Origin: Bugula neritina
Taxonomy: Eukaryota; Bryozoa; Gymnolaemata; Cheilostomatida; Bugulidae
DNA: 64,000 nucleotides
Assembly (NCBI GenBank): GCA_964035545.1
Contig: OZ037765.1
Location: forward strand, 24,918,504-24,982,503
Direction of reading: 5' to 3'
The translations under genes and the position numbers were made by a program. Positions 49,601-64,000 of the stretch are shown piece after piece (position 1 is the first letter of the stretch; every line of letters begins with the position of its first letter). The notes under the pieces were generated by a model, which saw only the letters and a program-made list of their open reading frames with translations, made no database searches and was not told where the DNA came from.

Positions 49601-51643
49601 GATGACAAAAGGAATATGTTAGTCTACGTATCAAATGAGGAAGGGAATAATTACAAGAATGTGTTGAAAGCGGCCGGCCAACTCAAGTCAGACTGTAACT
49701 GGTACGTCATGAGTGGCCCCAACGCTGAACCTCATCGTAAAAATGGGGAAGACGTCATTTATTTCCGCCAACCTCTGGTATGTTAAGTGAATGTTAAGTC
49801 TATCAGAAGTTTGTTTAATGAGAATATAATGGTTTTTTGTTTATCGTTATTACCATCAAGCATGTTTTATTTTCAATCAGGTTATCGAAGTCACAGCTCA
49901 ACAATTTTGGTTGTTGTGCCGCTTGATTTTACCTCCAAAATTAGATGTCAATATAAATCATGTGTATTAGACTTAAAAACTGCCGATCATTTTATTTGGG
50001 TATTTTCTGACAAAGTGTGTTGTCTGTTTCCAGAAACAAGGCTCCGATGTCCCTTTCACTGGTCTAACCAATGCAGAAACATTGACCGCCTGGGCTCGGG
50101 ATTTGTGTGTGCCTAAAGTTAGAGTTCTAACATTTGAGAATGCTGAGGTATGTTTGCCCCTTGCGTGTTATTCATAACTAGAAATATTTGTTTTCTCTAT
50201 ATACCCATATATTGATTAATGAAATGTATACACATTTCACATGTAGCATAGAACTAAATAGTAGTTGAAAATTTGTTGTTCATGAAATATGCAAATTGTG
50301 TTATTTTCAGGAGTTGACTGAAGAAGGTTTGCCTTTCCTCATTTTATTCCACCATCCGGATGATGTGGACACACCTGCTCAGTTCTTAGAGCAAGTTAAC
50401 TTGCAGCTAGCCAATGACCTAGGTAGGACTACATAGTGGTTGCTGGAATATGCTGCGTGGTATATGCATGTATTTCTATAATGACATTCTGTTTGTGACT
50501 TGAAGGAAAAGTTATCTCAAAAAGCAAAGTGTGTTTCAGATACTATCACAGCGTTGACAGCAGATGGGAACAAGTTTGCTCACCCTCTGCACCACTTGGG
50601 AAAGTCAACTGCTGATTTGCCGCTCATAGCTATAGACAGCTTTAAGCACATGTACCTCTTTAAACATGATGTGAAATCAAAATTAGGGTGAGTGAAGTTA
50701 TAATCTCACTGTTGCTAACAGTTATTATTGTTCGGTTACAGTCAATAGAAAAGTATAAACTGGAAAAATATTTTGAAATTGTTTATTCAAAGAAATGATT
50801 TTTCATTGAAGTAGCAGAAGTATTCCCATAGGCTGGTGCCCAACTTTATCTTTGTATCATCAGAATGTTTCAACTTTATTCAACCTTCCCAACCAGAGTT
50901 ATGTGCTCTGAGTAACAGAAGTATAGCTTTGAGGTGCAAGTGTTGCATCTATATTCTTATTTTAGGGAGTTGTGTTCTCCTATATAATTGCCGTTTTATA
51001 CAAATAACTTATAGTAGAGGTTGAATTCAGAATAAGCAAAAATGCCAATTAGGCAGTATGGTAATTTTGGAGTTGTTTGCACTTTATAAACCGAATGAAA
51101 TTAACTTTATCAATACGGTATTAATGGTGGTGTTCCTTCATCTCTTGCCAGCTTCACAAGTAAGATTACTTAAATAGTCCAGAGATTTAATAGACATGAT
51201 ATTTGTGAAAATGCCAATTAGTTGTTTCTAGCTAGCTCTGCTTATGTAGTTAGTTGAGCTCATCATCCATGCGTGTTTGTTTATTCAAATATTGGGTATG
51301 TATACACATTTATAACTATGATGAGTACATTTTATATCTCAGCTAATTAATATGCTCTTGTCTGTTTTTGTGCCGCAGGGAGGATGGTCTACTTAAGCAG
51401 TTTGTCAGTGATCTGGCTAGTGGGAAGTTGCACAGAGAGTTTCACTATGGCCCTGATAAAGTTACCCAACCGCCAGCTCAGATCCAGCATGGAGAGCCGC
51501 AAGCCCAGGATGGTCACGTGAAGCGAGACTCTGCACCAGCTCCTCAGGCTGGAGGCAAGGAACCCACAGACCCACCAGAGTCCGTGTTCAAACAGTTGAA
51601 ACCATCACATAATAGATATACAGTCCTGAAGGATGAACTTTAG
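46605..51643 (+). CDS. ERP44: ERp44, thioredoxin-family ER chaperone
   Basis: Eleven exons: 46605-46649, 47336-47411, 48168-48207, 48470-48542, 48923-48968, 49129-49313, 49601-49777, 50034-50147, 50311-50422, 50525-50687 and 51379-51643, giving about 431 aa (human 406). ERp44 retrieves thiol-bearing clients (IgM, adiponectin, Ero1, ERAP1) from the Golgi/ERGIC back to the ER. Visible: signal peptide of about 25 residues split over exons 1-2; first thioredoxin domain with VNFYADWCRFS, the single-cysteine CRFS active site at 55-58 (Cys55); KYPTLKLF and EYRGQRS typical of the family; two further redox-inactive thioredoxin folds; ELTEEGLPFLILFH; IAIDSFKHMYLF; SGKLHREFHYGPD tail with His residues used for pH sensing; final KDEL (human ERp44 ends RDEL). 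The exon 9/10 join is the weak point: the obvious acceptor at 50506 breaks the frame, while CAAAAAG|CA at 50525 keeps it. Confidence 0.95.
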
Positions 51644-54134
51644 TCTCCAGTACAACAACATGATCTCTACTATCTCCTGCACAACATCTAAATTAACTCT
51701 ATATTATAATTATATTTGCTATTAAAAAGATGAAACAATTGCTGTACATTTATAAATTGTCATGAACTATTCATCTTTACTGTTGAAACCAAGCATAAAT
51801 TATATCTGTAATTTATTATGAACCTATCTGTGAGGTGTTTTCCAGCTGTAGATGTAGCAGTAGTAGATGGCGTCAGAGGAGCTCAATTGTGTCTTACTGT
51901 AATATATTTTTACTTCAGCATTAAGTGGAGTGGAATATTATTTGTGGGCAGTGAGCCCTGTAACTAGTAATATTAGAGTTTAGATTTTTTGCATGTGAAC
52001 TAGTGCAGTAGTAAAACGCATTTGGACTGCCCTCTTGTCCAATTTCCATGCTGTAGATGTTACTGCTGGTACTTTTAGCACTTGACTACAAGTAATATTT
52101 TGTGTACTGTATACCACAAAGAAAGGCAATAAATTTAAGCCATATGAAGAAGGCTAGATTTGTGCTATTTATATCATTTAAAAAGTTTGAAATATTTCTA
52201 CCTACTGTTGTGTGGAAGGATTTTAAACATTTCATAAATTTAAAGAAGCACATGTTTACGCATAATGGGACTGGTAAAATAAATTGTGTCATTAATGGTC
52301 AAAGGAAGTAGTTTTGGCTTCAAATTTTTAGTAATTTGAGAAGCCACATTTGACCCAAGTAACAGATAAGAGGTGTGAATAACAGCTGCTTAAATACTGT
52401 CTTGTTAACATTAGATTAGAGTGTCAATGTATTTATTTAGAGTAAAGATATCTACTGTTTCAACTAATTGATAACAAATTAGGTTCCAAGTTTTAATACA
52501 AAATTTGACCTTAACTTTGCTGTTTGACAGCTTCACCAGTTCTTCAAAAATCAATGCAAACAGTTTGGTTAGACTGTAAATAAATTGAGAAGTTGATGTT
52601 ATACAGATCATGCAGTTACCTAGATGTTACATTAGTCAAGTCTTAACCTTCGCTGCTATAAATTGCATCAGCTCACTACATCACTGTCAGTCTGTAATTC
52701 TTGTAGCAGAGAATTCTAAATTAAATGCAGGTCTGTGAATTATGTGTATAACTGCTGCGCTGTTGTTATTTTCTGCTGATGAGCCTATCATGCCTGAAGA
52801 TAATTGCATCTTATGCCAGTATCAATATATCATACTAAACTTGACTAAGCTCAACACTAATTACAGTCGTTAGTTAATTGCTTTATGATTTTTACACACA
52901 TAAATAGCTTTATACACCCATCTGGAATTTCATTGCCGTTATGCTTCTAACTAATAAATATACACTTATCAACTGTTTCTAAATAGCTCTATAAACCCAT
53001 ACAACAGTTGCTTCCACTAAGTGCTCTCATTTAATTCCTAACCTAAATTGGAGAGTCCTGATACAAATTAGTAAAATTACTAGAATATAATCTTGGCTCC
53101 ATAAAGCTTCTCTTTTAAATAGATCCAGAGAAAGTCAAATTATAAAGGATGTGTTTGTAAAATAGATTCTTGGTGTCAAGTGGCTCTACTACTTCAATTA
53201 AGAGGCCGGTCTCATAAATAAACTTATAAGATATCATATACAAAGGTGTTCGTATTAGAGCAATAAAACAGACCTGCCAACATCCCAGAACTTCAAATGA
53301 TGTATTGCTGTATTGGTTATGGACCATTTCTAAATAATGTATAATAATTGTTTTTATTATGTTGCAATGTACCCACAAATTTTGCAAAAATCGTTTGAAT
53401 GTAGTATTTTTAATATCAGCAAAAACATGAAACTTTTGAAAATTAGATGCATTTGTATAAAAATTGCACATAATATTATACTGCATGTTTCAACAGTAAT
53501 AATTTTTGGCTGCTCATTATGGTTAAAATAACTATTGAAATTAATTTATTAGGAGAGAGGGTAATTTTTGCACTTGATGCTTATAATATGTAAGCATGCA
53601 TATTTTACTTCTTATATATGTACATTAATTTCTTTAGTTTTTTCTACTATTTAATTGTTTCCATTTTTTATGGTAGGCTTCACTCAAGTATTTCTGTGTC
53701 ATTTTACATGCTGTCAGCTGTTCCTAATCATACATATTCTTCAACATTTATAATTGGATAAACATATAAGTATTTTGGCCAAAAATTATCTTCAAGCAAT
53801 GATAATAAAAGTTATTACCCACTCTTTTCACCTGTTACACAGACATTATCAGGTCAGTTGAGCATCGTGCTAAATTAATTGAATGCTTCTTTTCTAGATA
53901 TATGGCATGTCTGTAACAAGTTGCAATCTTGAAATGAGAAGCAAATTAGATTAATTGGATAGGCATTCCTCACCGAGGGAGGGCACTTTGATATATCATG
54001 TGAGTGAATACTAAAATAGCCTGTGCAGGTTTAAGAAAGGTGTTCAAAGGTTTCCCTAATCATTTTTAAGAAGAAGCTTCAGGTGTGAACTTGGGTTTTA
54101 TTTATTTATATTTCCCAACGAGTCATTTGGAAGC
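51644..54134. other. intergenic, ERP44 to homeobox gene
   Basis: This includes the ERP44 3'UTR (AATAAA near 52128) and a zinc-finger-like coding relic at 52141-52380. The rest (52.4-54.1 kb) is AT-rich unique DNA with no supported exon; the homeobox promoter should lie at the right end. Confidence 0.5.
52141..52380 (+). pseudogene. decayed C2H2 zinc-finger relic
   Basis: One plus-strand frame keeps the spacing of C2H2 fingers although key residues are lost. DFKHFINLKKHMFTH fits F-x5-L-x2-H-x3-H; then NGTGKIN occupies the seven-residue linker (usual TGEKPY-x) before CVIN, where the second Cys is Asn. After an in-frame stop, IFSNLRSH again fits the L-x2-H helix. The first finger has lost both cysteines. 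There are three stops in the last third. I read it as a dead fragment of a multi-finger gene. Chance resemblance is possible, but the conserved spacing over two fingers in one frame argues against it. Confidence 0.5.
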
Positions 54135-55792
<1,658 letters not shown>

Positions 55793-57406
55793 TATTTGCC
55801 ATCAATTTTTGCCATTTTGGTATTATGGATGTGAATTCTGCTCCTATTATTATTGAGAATTATATTTTTAGTTTTTCAGATGGTCATTGAGTATACATAT
55901 TTGTTATAGGTATAGAAAATGCAATTTTGTTTTGTATACCAATCCATAATTTTCTAAAAGTTATTTTTAATAATATATTACTGCAGGTTACAGTTTTCAA
56001 AGGTGCTAGCAAAATTGATGTCTTTACTTTAAATGTTAGCATACGATGTTATATTGCATATATCCCTCTTAAAATTTTTACACAAAGAGTTTTTTTTAAA
56101 AAACTAAATCTAATGTGTGCTAAGTAATATAAATTTCAACTCATAGAATTATCAATGATGTGATCATAGATCAATACAAAAACTAAAATCACTAGCTATA
56201 TTATAGACTATAGAGTAACTATAATAATATTATTGTAACTAGCATCATTTTTCCTGATTTGCCATTAAAATATAACAGTGTACTACTTTGGTACAAATTT
56301 ATACACACATGATATTATATATGCCTTGCAGCATACTTAGGAATTAGTTTGGTGAATTAACCAGCGCCTGAATGTTTATATTTTGCATAGCCTGACATGA
56401 GCACTCAGTTTGAATCGCATCAGTATTTTAGCATTCCATAAACAACAATTTTTAAATCAAGAAGCAACACAAGTAGTTATTATGGAAATTGTCAGCTGAA
56501 GCATGGAAAATTAGATTTCAGCAAATGATTATACACAAGGTTGAGTAAACAACTGCAATATGGTGTACATTTGATAAAAATTTGTGGTAATTAGATGGTT
56601 ACAAGTTCTTACTAAATTTCTTTCTAACAGATACATAAAAGAGACAAAATTTGTGACTGCAGAAGCTTGAAGATACCTAAAGTAATATTAATTAAAAAGA
56701 GAACTTCACAAGATTTGAAATATGGTAAAAAAATACAAGAGAAGCCAAGCCAATGACGATTTGACTAAAAAGCACTAATGAATGCGGTTAATATAAAGAT
56801 GCTGTGTGATGTTGTGCAGTGGGTACCATAACCAAATTGCTTTTGTGCAAAACTTTATTCCCAGCTCATAAATAATCATAATAGCCTGTGAATTCTAAGT
56901 TGAGTAAAACCAAGGGTCATGATGGTATGCTCGCAATAAAAAACAATTAGAAACCTCTAGGGTTAGTTTATGTTTATTGATATTGCTATCTGATACATGT
57001 ATGACAGAAAATATATAGTAAGAAGTGGTATTACTTTCAGGTGCAGGTATCACTTAAATGAGTTGATTGCAGAGTAGAGTATATACAACTTGTAAGAATA
57101 TCACAGATTGCTAAAGGATTATGTTCACAATGTAAAGACAGTCACAATATAAAATATTACTTGAAAATAAAAGTTATATACTGCAAGAACCATTCAAAAC
57201 ATATATATAAAAATATATAATAGTTGCAGAAAAACAGGATAAATATTGCTGAGCAACAAATAAAAAGGATTGAAAAGTGAAGATGGAATGTCATGTATTA
57301 AGTACAATTTGATAGCCATTATCTTTATGATATGAATGAAAACATAAGCCACATTAGCATCTGCACAAGAAAAATTTATTGATAGATTGTCACTTTATAA
57401 AAAAAT
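55793..57406. other. convergent spacer, homeobox gene / DD3-3-like gene
   Basis: This contains the 3' flanks of both genes. It is AT-rich with no supported exon. A 66-codon plus-strand frame at 55927-56127 is hydrophobic and A/T-driven, without splice or start context, and is not called. Confidence 0.5.
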
Positions 57407-60400
57407 TCAAACAGAGCTCTGAGCACTCCTTTTGGCGTGTCTAATCCTCTTATTGATAGCCTCCAACTTTTCTGGTTTTTTCCTGAAGTAAACTACTGTA
57501 GCCACAATGATGATGATAATAACAACAGCAGCAAGTGCACCTCCCACCGCTGCTCCGGCAACTCGCACATTTTCTCGTACGAAATACACACCTCCTCTAT
57601 CGGTCTAAAATATAATTGAACTTACAGGTAAAAACCTGATGAATAAAACTCAAAATAAGTTGTAGATGCAGCCAATAAAATGACACAACACAGTTTTGGC
57701 TCTAAAAATTATAAATCATTTTTCAATAATATAAAACGTGCAACTATTGTTAGAATAAAACAAAAGACTTCTACGAACCATTATAACGGCCATGTTTCCT
57801 TCGACCACAGAGTCAAGCTCTTCATATGTAGCAAAGTGCTGGGAATTAGTCCTGTACACCTTTAGGTTCTTGCTCTTAGCTTTAGTAGTATTCAGTTGTA
57901 TCTCCATACGGAATGACTCTTCACCAACAGTTAACTTTTCTTGTGGATTGAGCACAACAAATTCACTGGCATAATCATTGCCAAGCTAAAATCAGCAAAC
58001 ACATAAGCACATAAAATGTACTTTACACACAAATACAAACATACATGGGCTTTTTAATATCACTACAAATGGCTACGCATCTCAGAAATATGTAGAGGAG
58101 ATGCGCTATATTTGGCTGTAGGCAATTTTTAGCAAAAGCTAAAATTATCTTAGTTGATTCTTCGATTCAGGGAACCTTCAAGCAATGATTATATAATAAT
58201 TTTAATTAATAAACTTGAGATGTTTTGTATGAAACAATTTTTCATTGATAGAGACTGATGCCGGCAACGTTATGGTTGGTAACTTTTATCGAGCAAGGAC
58301 TAATTACAGCTTATTATTATTGGTGCAGAGATGATACTGGCCACACTAATCAAACTGCTATCACACATTCATTTATCTAAGACTCACTGAAAAGTGTCAA
58401 ATTTCTTAGATAACACCAAGAAACAATAAGGTCGGAGTTTAATGGACAACACCTGTGTTTTAATCTATCCTAGCAGGCAGATAAAAACCCAAGACACCTT
58501 GCAGGATAAAACAAAAAATTGTGTTAAAAGATACAGATAACATTATTGTTGAGAGAATAAACCATTACACTATTTATGCATCATGTACTGATGATGAGCA
58601 AAATTGTTTGAAGCAAGAGACTCTAGTGGAAATTAGTAGCTAGCAAATAATTGCTTGCAGAGGAAGTACAAGATTCAGGCAACTCTAGTTCATTGAGTGA
58701 GAAGAATAAGTTTATCTTACAAGCCTGCCATGTCACACATACATCTTGCATACCAAAGAAAAGATACACGTATTTCAGATATTTCCTTACAGTAAATGAT
58801 TCTCCAGCATCCTCGATTCTCTGGTTACCAATTTCAGAGGGCCAACTTTCCATTTGCATAGACATCAGGTCTGGGAGTACCCCCACATCTACTTTCACCA
58901 TGGCTTTTCTACAGACAATTTCAACGCCGTTACTCAAAAGTTCCCAAATACATTTTATACGAAAATGTTTTAAGCGGGTAACTTCACAATTATGAAGTAG
59001 TCCATCAACAATCCTATTAGGTCTGCTTAAATAGACCAAATTAATTAGGGTTACTCATAACCATTTGAAGATAAAAATTAAAACCTGACCACTCAATAAA
59101 CACATATCCCATCTCATCCTTTTAAATTATATTAGAGGTAAATGCAGTTTTAAGTAAGATTTATATAACCTCAAGGCACTGACCTACAGCTACACAAGTG
59201 CAAACTGTTGGCAATAAAAAAAACTCTTTCAACACAGGACATTAATTATATCTTTAAATATAAGCAAGATTTCAATTTTAAAAACAATTTTTTGTAAATA
59301 ACCGAATACTTGTCTGAAAACTCTTATAAATAGATAAACAGTTATTGGTCAAATGTTAACAAATCATTGGCCATCAAATGGCAGGAGACAAATAGCTATA
59401 AATAGTGTATATAAATTTATATGTATGTGTGCGTAATGTGTATTATTCATTTTTCACTGTTATTTTAATTTCAAGACAATAAGTGTACATACAGACATAT
59501 AAAATGCATAGGGCAGAATACTTAGATTACAAAATAGTAGAAACAAACCAATTATTTCAAGATTAACTCTTATTGAATAATTTTGCAGTAAACTGAGGAG
59601 TGTACTGATAAGGGCAGTTGGCTTATACTGACACTTGGTTAATAACTCTAATTTATTCATCACATGCAAGTTCATTTGTGCAGCTTCTCTCAACTTCTAA
59701 ATTCTTTTCAATTTCAATCCACACAGATAATCGCCAATTAAAATAATGGTGTAGATGTTTGGTAGTTGGCACTGAGTCAACCATCCACATAAAGCACCTG
59801 TCGACTCATTTATATAATACATGGAAACCATTTTAGCCCACAGGACATCCACAATTCTAATCAAACAATAACTGAGGATATTCAACTTAAAGCACCAATT
59901 ATTCCATAATTAAGAATATCATTAATTTACTTAACATGTGATCATATAACTGCTACGGTAAACAAAGCATTTTTTATATAGACTAGCATGGGAAATGTTG
60001 AATAAACCACATGTTCTACACCCAGTAGCATTCTTTGTCTTTGTACTGTAATTAAGGATGTGGCTTCAGCAATTTTTCCTGCAAGGAGACGGCACTGGCC
60101 AAATACGTGGAATGAAAAAGGGAAAGTCTCAGAAGAGTTGACTTGTTTGGAGCATAATTTTTAAAATAAATTTTATAATATTGATGCACCTGTGAAATGT
60201 TGGTTCAAAAAGAAAAAAAGAACAAAAATATTTAAAAGAAAACTTTTAGAAGCACATTTTCAACACGTCTGACAAAAATTAACAATGTTATTTTTTTCTC
60301 ACTTGATCATTTTTTACACAAATATAAAGCAGTCTGTACTTGAATAACTTTTTTAAAAGATATCACAACTTTATACATACACTAGCTAATTGACGTAAGC

Positions 60401-63400
60401 AAAAGAGCTAACAAAGATATAGACATACGGATACATACTTTTGAGGAAGCTGCATCTCTCCCCCCATGGAGCCAATCTGAGCCTCGACTGTAGGGATGTC
60501 CATAACAACGAGTTTCCCTTTCTGACTCCTGTTGGAGAAATTATTGTTTCTGGTGCACATGTAGTGGGCTACACCAGCTGTGGTCACCTTCTGAGGGCCC
60601 AAGTCAAAGTAAGTTCCAGCATCATCCAGTTCTGACATTTCACCTCTAAATTGACCTGAATATGAAAGTATAGTTTACAGAGCAGTTACCAACAAGAGAA
60701 CTGATACACAAGTCACACAAATGCACATGCACGCTCTCCAGCGCAAGTACACACACACATTAGAGGATATCTAAGCCTTCTAAAAAGCACTATCATAGCT
60801 GAAACACAAAACGTTGCACTGTGCAAGCATATATCTTGGCATGAACCACATATTCAGCCCTGCACAGTTATATTGCACATCTGAGAAAACAGACGGTCTC
60901 ACCAGGAGCAACCAGGGCCAGCATCTCCCTCTGCGGCCGAGTCAGTCCAAGCAGAGTAGAATCATCCAGAATCTCCGGGTAACTTCTGCCCCAATGACCA
61001 AACTTACTCCTTCCTTCCCAGACACTGCCAGAATCTTCGTCGTACACAGTGCCTTCTTGTAGCACCATGTTACTTCTATCAGTGCCGGCTAAACCTTGCC
61101 CGTCATTATTCCTGGGGTTTGTATTTGACCCCGTCCATCTATGTAAACAATTAACATTTAAGTCACTTTCATAACTCGGCCTAATTTACACAACAACTTA
61201 ATGAGTTAACATCAAAAGCATTTAATCACAATTAGATTGATTTCCAAAAATTCTGGTAATTAATGGATTGATATAATTAGCCAAATACAACCATTTAATT
61301 GGTTGGGCGTGTTATTAATACCAAACAAGGCACAACATGGATTAACATGTTATAACAATAAATATTCATTGCAAATAACTGCCTTCACAATATTTAACAT
61401 CTCATACACCAAAAATGACACAAAGCAATTCTAACCTTAAATTAAGCAAACCTGAGTTACACCTTCGCATTCCACTGCTAAAATTTGATTTTCATTTGTA
61501 TATTTTCTATAACAACCCAGAGATGAATAAGGGCAAATGATTTATTAAGGGAGGGTAAGGTTATATACAATAACTAGTATATACAACATTTTCTCAAGGA
61601 ATTTATATAAGATGTTAACAGGTATAATTTTTTAAGTGATGATAATCAAGTGAATGGTGCTACATTAATAATCTAGTATAATATATTAATTTATTCTATT
61701 CAACACACAGAAAGTGAACTATTTACATGCAAAATATTAAACAATAACAGGTGCAGTTAGTCAAGTTGATTACCAAACAGGATGGGTGAGAAACCATGTC
61801 TTTTACCAATTGATTAAATATAATGGAATAGGAAAATAATATCTTAGATAGCACATTATCTTAGGCAAATCATTTCTCAATATTGAACTACAGCATATCA
61901 CGTAACACATACATGTTTATACAAGATAGTGCTAGACACCATAATTGATAGCTGATAAGAAGGTCAACATTACAAACCTAGGAAGCTGTATCATTCTCGT
62001 AGGTTTTGGGAACAATCAGCCACACATGACATTTTAACAACTTAATAATCTGACCTCCAAGATTTTATAACAATCTGCTACAGTTATATAAGAGCGTGAC
62101 AAAAATAAACCCCAGTTGTTTTCAAACAATTTCAGTTTAAAATAAATATTTCCCTTGAGAAAAAATTAGCACAACTTGTCTCACATACCTTGAAGCCAAC
62201 ATAAATTTTGGTTCACATTTTGACGGAAATAAATTGCAACTATTAAATAATAAATAGAAGTTGGTAGACTGTTGGTCTTCATAGATGTAGCTTTGTAGAT
62301 TAGTGGGCAGGTAGACCTGTAGATTAGTGGGCAGGTAGACCTGTAAACTAGTGGGCAGGTAGACCTGTAAACTAGCCAACTGTATAGCTAATGACCCTGG
62401 CAGACCACTTAAGCTAACCATACTAACAGTTTCTGTATAGAAAGGAGACTCACTGAATGTGAACATAGTCACCAACAGACGCCATCAGTGTGTTGGGCAC
62501 AAAATCATACTCCACTGCAGGGTACACTTGCACAATGTTGCCTCGTTTGCCTCGCACATTCACGTTGAACACTCTGTTATCTACCAGCTCATCTGGCGGA
62601 GAGCGCATGGCCATGGCGTGGCTCCTGCAAGGACAAAAAACATTGCTTATTATTAGCACAACCAGTGCAAGATCAATGCTATTAATAGATTTCCTCCAAG
62701 AGTCATGGGGGTGCATGGCAATAATAAACTTCCTATAGAGTTCTAAACAACAGCTAGAACTAAGAAAGTCAAGTATAAGACGGTTTGTGTACAAAGAGCC
62801 ATGGGTTTACAAAGTAAGCACTTTCATTACAATTAAGAAATTAATAAACTGGATAGCTCATTAATCAAATTTTGCTATATAATTAAGCCTATCAAGAATA
62901 TTGAACCACCATTTGCATATAATGAGCAACAAAAGTATTAAAAACCCAATTAAGAAGATCCCAATAAACCCCAATAAAATCAGGATTATCAAAAACTAAT
63001 ATTAATTGCACATTTTACAACTGTTTGCACCAGCATGCAGTGCTAGACAAAAACAGATATTAATTATGAAATAAAAAATAACTCAAATAGCTGTGAACAA
63101 ATCATTTAAAGATGTAATGATACTGTTACAACAGAAAATATCTAATCGTCTTGAAAGCATATTTGTAACAGTGCAACAGCTCCGATTAAGTTTATATGCA
63201 GATAATTTTATGCAACAATCAAGGTTTTCATGTGAACAAAGAATTAATAATCTTTTGTTCAAAATACAGGGTTTAATGGTGACACTGAGTGTAAAGTGAA
63301 GATAGAAGCTCATTAAATCAATTAATGGTGATTTTATGTGAATGTTTATGCATCATGGTTTTATATTTTTAAAAGATAAAATGAATTTAGTGTAGAAAAA

Positions 63401-63680
63401 TGCAATATGTAAATCTGACTTAGAATTATACCTGTCTTGAAAGGTTCGCCCAAACTGGGCTGTATTGATGGCCAGTTGCAGTACCAGCTTATCATTATCA
63501 AATATGTCCGTCTGGGGGTTGTTTTCCAGCACGTAGCCTCGGTCTCTGGCCTCGTCTAGGTCACTCAACCCATATTTACTTGACAAGTCTAGCAAAGAAC
63601 CTTCATTATTCTGCACCTCATTTAGAGCGGCGTTAGTAGAACCGTCCCAACCATCAAACTCTGCTGTAGATATATTGTAC
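57407..63680 (-). CDS. DD3-3-like membrane protein, 3' exons (5' part off window)
   Basis: Seven exons on the minus strand join in frame to about 465 C-terminal residues: 63680-63432, 62624-62454, 61138-60903, 60655-60439, 58908-58791, 57985-57779 and 57604-57407. Recognisable DD3-3 family stretches are RYNISTAEFDGW, LAINTAQFGRTFQDR, NVNVRGKRGNIVQVYPAVEY and the WTGSNTNP region after the second exon. The family is named after a Dictyostelium protein, is secreted or membrane-bound, and its biochemical function is unknown to me. At the C-terminus a transmembrane helix (AAVGGALAAVVIIIIIVATV) is followed by a short basic cytoplasmic tail (FRKKPEKLEAINKRIRHAKR), so this is a type I membrane protein by inference. 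The first visible exon completes a codon begun upstream; the adjoining exon is outside the window. The donor at 57779 (ATG|GTTCGT) is weak. Confidence 0.85.
62295..62377. repeat. 24-bp minisatellite, about 3.4 copies
   Basis: Units 62295-62318, 62319-62342 and 62343-62366 read GTAGATTAGTGGGCAGGTAG plus ACCT (GTAAACTAG in the third), followed by a partial fourth. It lies in an intron of the DD3-3-like gene. The open minus-strand frame across it (LQVYLPTN repeats) is incidental. Confidence 0.9.
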
Positions 63681-64000
63681 CTATAAGACAAAAATAAAAT
63701 ACATGGAATAAAATTTTTTAATTGAAACCATGTAGTTCATGTATTAGGAGCTGGTGCTCCAAAAGTGAGAAAAAACATATGAAACTTGATAAATATTTTT
63801 GTATACAATTATTTGTTGAAGCAGGACTGTCAATGCTAGCAATGCAGCAATAAAATACCCAGACATAACCTGGCCATTAGCTAAATATAATTTTGGGGTT
63901 GTGTGCACTAGAAATTTGGTTCTACAAAAATTTTCCCAACATGTCTTCATTTGATCCTTGATTTCATTGTTACTCTACGCATATTACTCACTAGGAAGGT
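63681..64000. other. right-edge intron sequence of the DD3-3-like gene
   Basis: This is AT-rich DNA upstream of the first visible exon. A minus-strand CCTA|GTGAGT near 63991 looks like a donor, but joining it to the next exon would create a TAG codon, so I do not call an exon at the edge. Confidence 0.45.

Noticed and set aside
62137-62475. Minus-strand 112-codon frame with LPTNLQVY repeats
   Set aside because: It reads the 24-bp minisatellite and intron DNA and only clips the end of a true exon (62454).
63985-64000. Exon of the DD3-3-like gene at the right edge
   Set aside because: The donor-like CCTA|GTGAGT would create a TAG when joined to the next exon.

Overview
The window is nuclear DNA from an animal (metazoan) genome. 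It is AT-rich (roughly two thirds A+T by eye), and its genes are split into many short exons with GT/AG introns of about 0.1 to 2 kb. The recognisable products are animal proteins: BBS9 (so the animal is ciliated), a septin-7 type septin, ERp44 with a C-terminal KDEL, ANKZF1, a TLDc protein, an ANTP-class homeobox protein of Gbx type and a DD3-3 family membrane protein. The compact layout and AT-richness suit an early-branching or marine invertebrate (sponge, placozoan, cnidarian or similar), but I cannot fix the phylum from this sequence.

Layout, left to right: 3' half of a TLDc-domain gene (+, about 1.1-3.5 kb, 5' part off the window); ANKZF1 (-, 4.1-18.1 kb, 16 coding exons joined here); an unrecognised Ser/Thr/Pro-rich first exon (+, 18.9-19.4 kb), head-to-head with ANKZF1; a 7.3 kb gene desert with strange simple-sequence tracts; a septin-7-like gene (+, 26.7-33.7 kb, 14 coding exons including a 30-nt one); BBS9 (-, 34.4-42.8 kb, about 20 exons, two possible C-termini), tail-to-tail with the septin; a 3.8 kb spacer holding a MITE, a 278-bp tandem duplication and nested palindromes; ERP44 (+, 46.6-51.6 kb, 11 exons); a decayed C2H2 zinc-finger relic; a two-exon Gbx-like homeobox gene (+, 54.1-55.8 kb); and the 3' part of a DD3-3-like gene (-, 57.4 kb to beyond the right edge).

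The genes do not form one pathway. ANKZF1 (stalled-ribosome peptidyl-tRNA cleavage) and ERp44 (secretory thiol quality control) serve proteostasis, BBS9 and septins serve cilium and cortex organisation, and the homeobox gene is a developmental regulator. I rebuilt exons by hand from splice signals, reading-frame phase and recalled family sequence. For ANKZF1, septin, BBS9 and ERp44 the joined exons keep one open frame to a stop at about the family's usual length, which is strong internal support. Exon ends may be off by a few bases.

I saw no prokaryotic-type system, CRISPR array, intact transposase or retroelement ORF, or viral gene. The least explained material is non-coding: two MITE-like inverted-repeat elements, a near-perfect 69-bp palindrome in a row of three, an (ACT)n/(AGT)n self-complementary tract, and a degenerate TTTTAC/TTTTAG and TACTATTAG sequence style shared by the two gene deserts.
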